A program made the translations under genes and the position numbers. DNA of 6,019 nucleotides from Mycoplasmataceae bacterium (GTDB lineage: Bacteria; Bacillota_I; Bacilli_A; Mycoplasmatales; Mycoplasmoidaceae): positions 1-6,019 of the forward strand of contig JAISKE010000017.1 of assembly GCA_031261045.1 (NCBI GenBank), written 5' to 3'. The notes below the pieces were generated by a model. The model saw nothing but the letters and a program-made list of their open reading frames with translations, was not told where the DNA came from and did not search any database. Of the stretch, positions 1-4,410 are shown one piece after another (position 1 is the stretch's first letter; every line of letters begins with the position of its first letter).

Positions 1-119
1 ATTAGTTCAATATTTAAGCGGTATCGCTTTAATCGATTGAACTCTCTTTCTTTATCTTCTTGGGTAGAAAAAAGAACACCGTTACGTGTTCTACACTTTC
101 TGTTGTGCACTCGGTTCAT
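1..119 (-). CDS. Start of an unidentified small basic protein (partial, runs off the left edge)
   Basis: The ORF starts at the ATG at 119-117 and stays open for 39 codons to the window edge. A strong Shine-Dalgarno AAGGAG (minus strand, 132-127) lies 7 nt before the ATG, which is the main reason to call it. The visible residues are rich in Arg and Lys, beginning MNRVHNRKCRTRNG and continuing into a charged, probably helical stretch with EDKEREF and RLKRYRL. There is no signal peptide or membrane segment. I do not recognise the family. The pattern NGVLF, then acidic/basic helix, then RLK faintly recalls the DUF1064 phage nuclease-like start (DGIxFDSKxEAxRYxELK), but this is a weak resemblance, not an assignment. 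An intrinsic-terminator-like hairpin lies inside codons 10-18, and the ribosome binding site is inside another hairpin. The ORF may therefore be attenuated, or it may be a chance ORF within a structured RNA. Confidence 0.42.
   Translation of the reverse strand, partial: MNRVHNRKCRTRNGVLFSTQEDKEREFNRLKRYRLNIEL
4..43. other. Long hairpin, 8 bp outer plus 7 bp inner stem
   Basis: AGTTCAAT at 4-11 is the exact reverse complement of ATTGAACT at 36-43. Inside it, TTAAGCG at 14-20 pairs with CGCTT and AA at 25-32 around a GTAT loop, with one bulged T at 30. On the plus strand it is followed by a pyrimidine-rich tail (43-60) that is not a clean T-run, so it could be a weak terminator for a gene ending left of the window. 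On the minus strand it lies within the partial ORF starting at 119. Its function is unknown. Confidence 0.4.
68..92 (-). terminator. Intrinsic terminator or attenuator-like hairpin with U-run
   Basis: Read on the minus strand, AGAACAC (92-86) pairs perfectly with GTGTTCT (79-73) around a 6-nt loop, and the stem runs straight into six T residues (73-68). This is the layout of a Rho-independent terminator, although the 7-bp stem is short and has only three G-C pairs. No T-run follows on the plus strand, so it works only leftward. It lies within codons 10-18 of the ORF starting at 119. Either that ORF is not translated and this ends a short RNA, or it is an attenuator within the coding region. 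Confidence 0.4.
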
Positions 120-163
120 GTTGTTGCTCCTTCGGTTTTATACTCCGAATTTCTGGAACAACA
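119..163 (-). promoter_or_regulatory. Hairpin that covers the ribosome binding site of the leftward ORF
   Basis: On the minus-strand RNA, UGUUGUU (163-157) pairs with AACAACA (125-119), CC (156-155) with GG (130-129), and UUCGG (149-145) with CCGAA (135-131), closing a 9-nt loop. The two asymmetric bulges are 5 and 3 nt. The Shine-Dalgarno AAGGAG (132-127) and the A of the ATG fall in the 3' half of this stem, so folding would hide the start site. This arrangement is seen directly; a regulatory role is inferred. An adjacent 11-bp palindrome AACACAGTGTT (160-170) repeats the AACAC/GTGTT core of the terminator-like hairpin at 73-92, which would allow alternative pairings. Confidence 0.35.
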
Positions 164-201
164 CAGTGTTCTCTGCTTCTAATTTTTGATATTCAGGTTA
201 A

Positions 202-309
202 TTAAGCTTTCTTTCATCAAGCATGAACGCCACCAGCATTATCAGCTGGATGGTAGGTTCATCCATAAGCTACAATCTTAACATCGCTAATTACACCATT
301 ATAGAGATT
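202..309 (-). other. Protein-like 35-codon open stretch without a start codon (possible gene remnant)
   Basis: Between two in-frame TAA codons the minus strand reads 35 sense codons with UGA as Trp. It includes the fragments DVKIVAYGW and AGGVHAWWKKA and ends in TAA at 204-202. It has no ATG, GTG or TTG near its beginning and three UGA codons. The composition resembles the C-terminal end of a real protein, so it may be the decayed tail of a lost gene, or chance overlap with the folded segment at 223-262. I cannot assign a family. Confidence 0.15.
223..262 (-). other. Composite stem-loop in the leftward leader
   Basis: ATGAAC (223-228) pairs exactly with GTTCAT (257-262). Inside, on the minus-strand RNA, CCAUCCAGC pairs with GCUGGUGG (8 bp with one bulged U) around a UGAUAAU loop, separated from the outer helix by a small CUA/C internal loop. 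Flanking AGCUU and AAGCU can extend the fold. With two helices separated by an asymmetric internal loop it resembles a structured RNA domain more than a terminator, because no T-run follows. I do not recognise it as a known riboswitch class. Confidence 0.3.
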
Positions 310-325
310 TTAAACTATACGTTAA
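298..325 (-). promoter_or_regulatory. Leftward promoter downstream of pepD
   Basis: A perfect -10 hexamer TATAAT reads on the minus strand at 303-298. TTAACG at 325-320 matches four of six positions of the TTGACA -35 consensus, with a 16-nt spacer. Transcription would begin near 291 and run leftward through the structured interval to the ORF starting at 119, giving a leader of about 170 nt. AT-rich mollicute DNA yields such hexamers by chance, so confidence is moderate. Confidence 0.38.
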
Positions 326-340
326 TATCTTCTAGATATT
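324..340. other. Small AT-rich stem-loop just after pepD
   Basis: AATATCT (324-330) and AGATATT (334-340) form a perfect 7-bp stem with a 3-nt loop, 15 nt past the pepD stop codon. No T-run follows in either direction, so it is at best a weak terminator or 3'-end stabiliser for pepD. It overlaps the -35 region of the leftward promoter candidate. Confidence 0.25.
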
Positions 341-354
341 GTTTGAACAAAAAA

Positions 355-1785
355 CTATTTAATTGCTAATAAAAACTTACAAAGAACAGAGAATAGTAAT
401 TCGGTAGATTTGATGTTTAATCTTTCATTAGTACTATGAACTTCTTCCATGGTTGGGCCAATAGAAAAACCTAATAATTCAGGCTTTCTAGATAAGATGA
501 ATGCTGGTTCCACTCCGCCAGTGATTAATACTTGTTTACATGGTTTATGAGTGGTTTCCTCAAAGAACTTCGCATAGGTAGCAGCTAATGGGTTTGGTTT
601 TGGCAATCAACCATTCATAAAATCCACAATTGGTCCTTCACCACCAACAGCTTTAAAAGATGAAATAATAGAATTAGCTAATTGCTTAGCCGCAAGATCA
701 AATGAACTTCGAACCATGAATAGACTGGTTACTTTATCTGTGGTGGTTTCAATTTTACCAAGGTTAGACGAAGTCTCAGCAACGTTATATTCTCAATTGA
801 ATGCATGTATTCCATTAAATACACCGTTGAATGTATGCAATACTTTGTCAGAATCTACTTTAGTCATCGGTTTTAAATCAGTTTTAATTCATTCAGATGT
901 TAAAGTTAAGTTCTTCTCTAAAGGATATGCTGTTTTTAAATCTTGCAAATATTTACTTAGATCAATGTTGTCCTTCTTTAAATTGATTACAATCGATGCT
1001 TCATAAGGAATTACGTTGAATGCAATACCAGATTTACAAACTTCCACAATTCTTAAGTCATGTTTCTCACTTAAGATGTAAACCAAACTAAAAATTTCTT
1101 TAATCGCATTAATACGTTTTTGATAAATTTGTAAACCAGAGTGTCCGCCTAAGCCGCCAGCGATTGTTATTTTTAAATTATCGGTTCCTGGTCTTTCAGC
1201 AGAATCTCTTTTAAAAGGAACTGCGCCGGCTACATTAGTGTTTCCAGGGCAACCAATACAAACTTCTGCATCACTTTCACTATCTAGATTAATTACATAC
1301 TTACACTTTAATTTATTAATGTCAAAACCTTTAACACCTTCCATGCCAACTTCCTCGTCAGCCGTGAATAGCATTTCTAATGGCCCGTGTTCAATAGTTT
1401 TATCAGCTAGAATAGCTAACATCATCGCTACAGCAATACCGTTATCAGCGCCTAGGGTTGTATCTTTGGCATGCAATCATCCATCCTTTATAACAGTTTC
1501 AATCGGGTCCTTAGCAAAATCATGGGTAGACTCTTTAGTTTTAGCAGCCACCATATCATGATGACCTTGCAATAAGGTAATTGGAATATTCTCTTTACCT
1601 TTAGTTGCTGGTACTCTTACAAATACATTAAACACCTTATCAGTTTCTGGTTCGTAGCCTAATTTCTTGATTTCTGCCGCCAAATATTCCATCAATGGCT
1701 TTTCGTTGTAACTAGCATGGGGTACTTGACATATCGCATCGAAATAATGCCATACTAGTCTTGGTTGTAATTCAGTTATTTTCAT
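355..1785 (-). CDS. pepD: Aminoacyl-histidine dipeptidase (PepD-type, peptidase family M20)
   Basis: This 476-residue cytosolic metallopeptidase should hydrolyse dipeptides of the beta-Ala-His/Xaa-His type and probably others, supplying free amino acids. Family motifs are in order: LQGHHDMV (H75 metal, D77), LGADNG (D114, bridging metal), TADEEVGMEG (E144 catalytic base, E145 metal), INLDSE (D168 metal), GGHSG (H215, lid-domain His) and EEVHSTNER (H450, last metal ligand). Roles are assigned by analogy with bacterial PepD. The lid domain lies at about 190-390. Length is close to the roughly 485 residues usual for the family, and both ends align, so it is intact. Four UGA codons encode Trp (residues 103, 299, 331, 393); under the standard code the gene would appear broken into pieces. 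The start has AAGAAGGA upstream and a TATAAT at 1812-1807. The usual HAGLECG motif near the C-terminus reads TGGVEPA (422-428), so its His is Thr. It is divergent from the tsaC cluster. Confidence 0.95.
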
Positions 1786-1806
1786 ATTCAGTCCTTCTTT
1801 GAATAA

Positions 1807-1812
1807 ATTATA
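1807..1812 (-). promoter_or_regulatory. pepD -10 box
   Basis: TATAAT reads on the minus strand at 1812-1807, placing the transcript start near 1800 and giving a leader of about 15 nt. That leader carries AAGAAGGA, a good ribosome binding site 5 to 6 nt before the pepD ATG. No convincing -35 is visible, which is common in mollicute promoters. Confidence 0.55.
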
Positions 1813-1828
1813 TTTATATATAAATATA
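1809..1828. repeat. 20-bp perfect AT palindrome between divergent genes
   Basis: Positions 1809-1818 are the exact reverse complement of 1819-1828, made only of A and T. It lies between pepD and the tsaC cluster and overlaps the -10 candidates of both directions, which sit symmetrically at its edges (1807-1812 and 1825-1830). It could be an operator, a melting site, or simply back-to-back AT promoters; sequence alone does not decide. Confidence 0.5.
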
Positions 1829-1830
1829 TT
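1825..1830 (+). promoter_or_regulatory. Probable -10 box of the tsaC-rpiB-bmp-nupA cluster
   Basis: TATATT matches five of six positions of the -10 consensus. It would start transcription near 1837, leaving only about 11 nt before the tsaC ATG. That leader has no Shine-Dalgarno, so tsaC would be translated from a near-leaderless message. No clear -35 is visible. No other plus-strand promoter is obvious within the cluster. Confidence 0.4.
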
Positions 1831-1847
1831 AATACTAAAATCTAAAT

Positions 1848-2384
1848 ATGAGACATTACGATTGAACCGAAATTGATCAGATTGTGTTCGAACTTAAGAA
1901 CAGCAAAGTAGTGATTGCAGATACCGACACCGTGATGGGGATGTTAGCCTTAGATCGTGAAATAATTTGTAAGATGAAACGAAGAAAACAATCACAAAAG
2001 ATTATTCGTTTCATTGATAATATTAATAAAATCCACAACTTAACCGATAAAGAAAAAGACGTCCTTAAAAAATATTGACCAGGCAAGTTATCGATTATCA
2101 AGAATGGTGAAGGTTATCGTATGCCCAATCACCCCGGCATTAATAAATTATTAGAACAATTAGGTGAGGTTTATTGTTCTAGCGCTAATGTTCACGGTCA
2201 CCCGCCTGTTTTAAATGATCAAGAAGCAAGTAAAGTGTTCGCTAAATTTAATGACCAACTAGTATTGATAGAAGGCGAACAACACGATGGTGCTTCTTCG
2301 ACGATTATTGACTTCGATTTAGTGAAAACTCTTCGAACCGGATCTTTAGATCCTTCCGATATAATGAAAATACTAAGGGAGTAA
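1848..2384 (+). CDS. tsaC: Threonylcarbamoyl-AMP synthase, TsaC/YrdC/Sua5 family
   Basis: This 178-residue protein of the YrdC fold probably makes L-threonylcarbamoyl-AMP from Thr, bicarbonate and ATP, the first step of t6A37 modification of ANN-decoding tRNAs. It matches the short form without the Sua5 C-terminal domain. Recognisable pieces in order are ADTDTVMG (24-31, usual form PTDTVYG), KMKRRKQSQKII (42-53, usual KxRPxxxPL), YWPGKLSII (76-84, the WPG-LT-I motif), RMPNHP (91-96, usual RxPxHP) and SSANVHG (111-117, usual SAN-SG). Trp6 and Trp77 are UGA, and Trp77 lies in the conserved WPG motif, which supports the code. The ATG at 1848 is chosen because the frame is open from there through the whole fold; a GTG at 1884 would remove the first strand. 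No ribosome binding site is visible. The YciO/YrdC paralogue group is the alternative. It is first in the rightward cluster, with 1 nt before rpiB. Confidence 0.85.
2375..2381 (+). promoter_or_regulatory. Ribosome binding site of rpiB
   Basis: AAGGGAG lies inside the last codons of tsaC, 4 nt before the rpiB ATG at 2386. It is the strongest Shine-Dalgarno in the rightward cluster and fixes that start. Confidence 0.75.
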
Positions 2385-2385
2385 T

Positions 2386-2835
2386 ATGGTACAGACTATC
2401 TTTATTGGTGCAGATCATGCCGGCTATGAAATGAAAGAAAAATTAATACCATTTATTAAGGGCTTTAAAGTAGAAGTAATTGATGTTGGGACACATTCAT
2501 CAGATTCCGTAGACTATCCAGATTTTGCATTTAAAGTTGGTGAAGCAGTAGTTATTAATAAAGATAGTTTGGGTATTTTAATTTGTGGTACCGGATTTGG
2601 CATGTGTTTTGCTGCTAATAAAGTAAAAGGGATTAGAGCAGTTGATGTTGTAAAACCAGATATGGCTCCTTTAGCTCGACAACACAATAACGCTAATATT
2701 CTATGTTTATCAGCTCGCTTTGTAACCTATGAAGATAACGCAAAAATCATTAATGCATTCATGAACGCCACTTATGAAGAAAGGCATCAAAAGCGTATTG
2801 ATAAAGTAACAAATTACGAGGCAAAATATGACTAG
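2386..2835 (+). CDS. rpiB: Ribose-5-phosphate isomerase B
   Basis: This 149-residue cytosolic enzyme interconverts ribose-5-phosphate and ribulose-5-phosphate in the non-oxidative pentose phosphate pathway. The full RpiB/LacAB fold is visible: GADHAGYEMK (8-17, D10 and H11), VDYPDFA (42-48), the anion-hole loop CGTGFGM (67-73) with C67 at the position of the E. coli catalytic base Cys66, ARQHNNAN (97-104) with H100 matching His99, and R133 and R137 matching the phosphate-binding arginines. Length is typical for the family. Galactose-6-phosphate isomerase subunits (LacA/LacB) share the fold but occur as a pair with lac genes, absent here, so RpiB is favoured. It starts 1 nt after tsaC and its last 8 nt overlap the next gene. 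Placement directly before a nucleoside uptake system suggests, as inference, use of ribose released from imported nucleosides. Confidence 0.93.
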   Translation: MVQTIFIGADHAGYEMKEKLIPFIKGFKVEVIDVGTHSSDSVDYPDFAFKVGEAVVINKDSLGILICGTGFGMCFAANKVKGIRAVDVVKPDMAPLARQHNNANILCLSARFVTYEDNAKIINAFMNATYEERHQKRIDKVTNYEAKYD

Positions 2836-4408
2836 CCGTGGTAAGACGACTATCAAATTAGTCGGTGCTTCCACAGCGATTATCGCTAGCTTTGGTATTT
2901 CAATAGGTTTATCAATCGCTTCTATCACTAGTCGTTTTGTGGATCTAAACGGTAAACATCATTACGAAGGTTCATACTATGATGAAAGTGTTACCCAAGG
3001 CACTCATTGAATTGGTGATAGTACTTTTACTGATCCTTTCAAAGCAGAAGCTCGTGACTCGCGTGACGCACCTTTAAACGTGCAAAAGAAAACATCCGAT
3101 AAGTTCAATTATGCAGCCGAAGTAATCAACGGTGCTTCTAATCAAGTTATGGATAAGAGTTTTTCTCAAGAGACATATCGTGGTTTAGCGAATTGAGTGG
3201 GAACCGATACGTGATATGATCCTGATAAGCAAAATGTCAATCCCCCATTGCATGACCCCATCACTAATTACAGCGATTATCCAAAAGATGGCTCAGTGGC
3301 TGCTAATGCCAACAAACCCACATCTGATGACTCTACCACTTTCTATACCACCTATGATCAATTAATTGGTAAAGGGTACCGATCTATTGTGCTACCAGGA
3401 TTCCAACATATTAATGCCCTTGATAGATTTCAGAAAGCCAATCCCACCGATTATAAGAAAGCAGGTTATATCTTATTAGATACCGCTTATCCAGATCGCA
3501 ATGTGGCTTCCGTAGTATTTCGTAGTGATGAAGCTGCCTTCCTAACGGCAATAACAACTTGTATGTATTTAAATGAGAATTTTGAACATTATTACAGTGA
3601 TGGCAAACCGTTATCTGTTGGAATGTTTGGCGGGATTCAAATACCTTCAGTGATGATGTATATGGGTGGTTTGGAATATGGTCTGAGAGCATTTAATGAT
3701 TACATCGACAACAATGAGATGTTTACTCAAATAGCTAATTATTGTGGTTGAACAGACATGAATAAAGAACATCATAAAGTTCAACTTATTAATTTAGGAA
3801 ATTCACGTTCATTCTTCTCCGACTCATTCAATGCTGGGGACGGAAGATTATTAGCTCAAGAACTGTTACAACGAGGGGCCGATGCAATCTTCCCAGTAGT
3901 TGGACCACAAGCACCAGACGTTGCCCGAGAAATTAAAAGCCGAGGATCATCCGCTATTATTGTTGGTGTTGATGTACCGCAAGAAAACGATAACACTGTT
4001 AATTTTAAGAGTGTTTATACTGACAAACGTAAAAATGATATGACAGTTAAATTTTCGGCAGTAAAAAATATTGCTAATGTAACTAGTAAGATTCTTAGCC
4101 TTTCTTATGCCGGTGATACTGGAATTGAATATGATGTAGGTGCATATGGGTATTTAACAGTAGGTGACGCTTCAAACAACGGAATGGGAGTTTCTTCAGC
4201 TGCATTACCTTATTTATATGATTTTGTTAACGGTGTTTATCATGATAGTTCTGATCCGTCATGAGTTCAATTAAACGTCAACATACCAAATGACTATGAT
4301 CGGATGATGATTGTGTTTAATATGTTCCATGCGCCATCAACTTCTGAATATACAAGATCTTTTTGAGATGAATTATCTAGAAAAGAGAATATGGTGTTTT
4401 GGTTATAA
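2828..4408 (+). CDS. BMP/PnrA-type nucleoside-binding surface protein of an ABC transporter
   Basis: This 526-residue extracellular substrate-binding protein of the basic membrane protein family probably presents nucleosides to the NupA-type transporter. An N-terminal hydrophobic segment (about 10-33) follows [10 protein letters not shown] and would act as a signal or membrane anchor. It has no cysteine, hence no lipobox, unlike the usual BMP lipoproteins. The BMP domain follows: [13 protein letters not shown] (108-120), VLPGF (188-192), [14 protein letters not shown] (226-239), [12 protein letters not shown] (264-275), [10 protein letters not shown] (350-359) and IIVGVD (377-382). D382 and K413 match residues that contact the ribose in PnrA, as I recall. 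A Thr/Asp/Asn-rich insert at about 130-175 is typical of mycoplasma members. At least six Trp codons are UGA (for example residues 61, 123, 129, 308, 479). The start at 2828 is supported by GAGG six nt upstream and by overlap with rpiB. The nearest family alternative is a simple-sugar binding protein. Confidence 0.88.
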
Positions 4409-4410
4409 AC

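Larger units (their letters stand above)
120..354. other. Non-coding, hairpin-rich interval between the partial ORF and pepD
   Basis: No convincing gene, tRNA or rRNA is present. A tRNA T-loop, tmRNA ends, the SRP GGAA-loop core and the RNase P conserved core were looked for and not found on either strand. The interval contains a minus-strand promoter-like site (298-325), a folded segment (223-262), the ribosome-binding-site hairpin (119-163) and a small AT stem (324-340). A plus-strand 48-codon ORF at 223-369 has no ribosome binding site and overlaps the end of pepD, so it is not called. The most economical reading is a leader of about 170 nt, or a short structured RNA, transcribed leftward. 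Confidence 0.4.

Noticed and set aside
1..354. tRNA, tmRNA, SRP RNA, RNase P RNA or CRISPR array at the left end
   Set aside because: No T-loop, no conserved cores of these RNAs and no regularly spaced repeats could be found on either strand; a tracrRNA-like molecule cannot be excluded but has no positive support.
223..369. Plus-strand ORF of 48 codons entering the end of pepD
   Set aside because: There is no ribosome binding site, the stop lies inside pepD, and its start coincides with the arm of a hairpin; no recognisable protein.
716..1006. Plus-strand ORF opposite pepD
   Set aside because: It lies wholly antisense to the intact dipeptidase, whose conserved motifs define the coding strand, and it has no family features.
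1238..1561. Plus-strand ORF of 107 codons opposite the pepD catalytic domain
   Set aside because: It is a mirror of the conserved metal-site region of pepD; no ribosome binding site or recognisable protein.
355..1785. pepD as a frameshifted or broken pseudogene
   Set aside because: The apparent stops are all UGA in one continuous frame and fall where Trp is acceptable, so the gene is intact under genetic code 4.
1877..2101. Minus-strand ORF opposite tsaC
   Set aside because: It is antisense to a recognisable YrdC-fold gene and its apparent hydrophobic content comes from the reverse of Lys/Asn codons.
2710..2928. Minus-strand ORF across the rpiB-BMP junction
   Set aside because: It overlaps two well supported genes on the other strand and has no supporting signals.
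3411..3692. Minus-strand ORF opposite the BMP domain
   Set aside because: The plus strand carries the family motifs in the right order; this is a shadow.
2828..4408. BMP gene as several separate short genes
   Set aside because: All pieces are in the same frame, separated only by UGA, and together make a full-length BMP protein.
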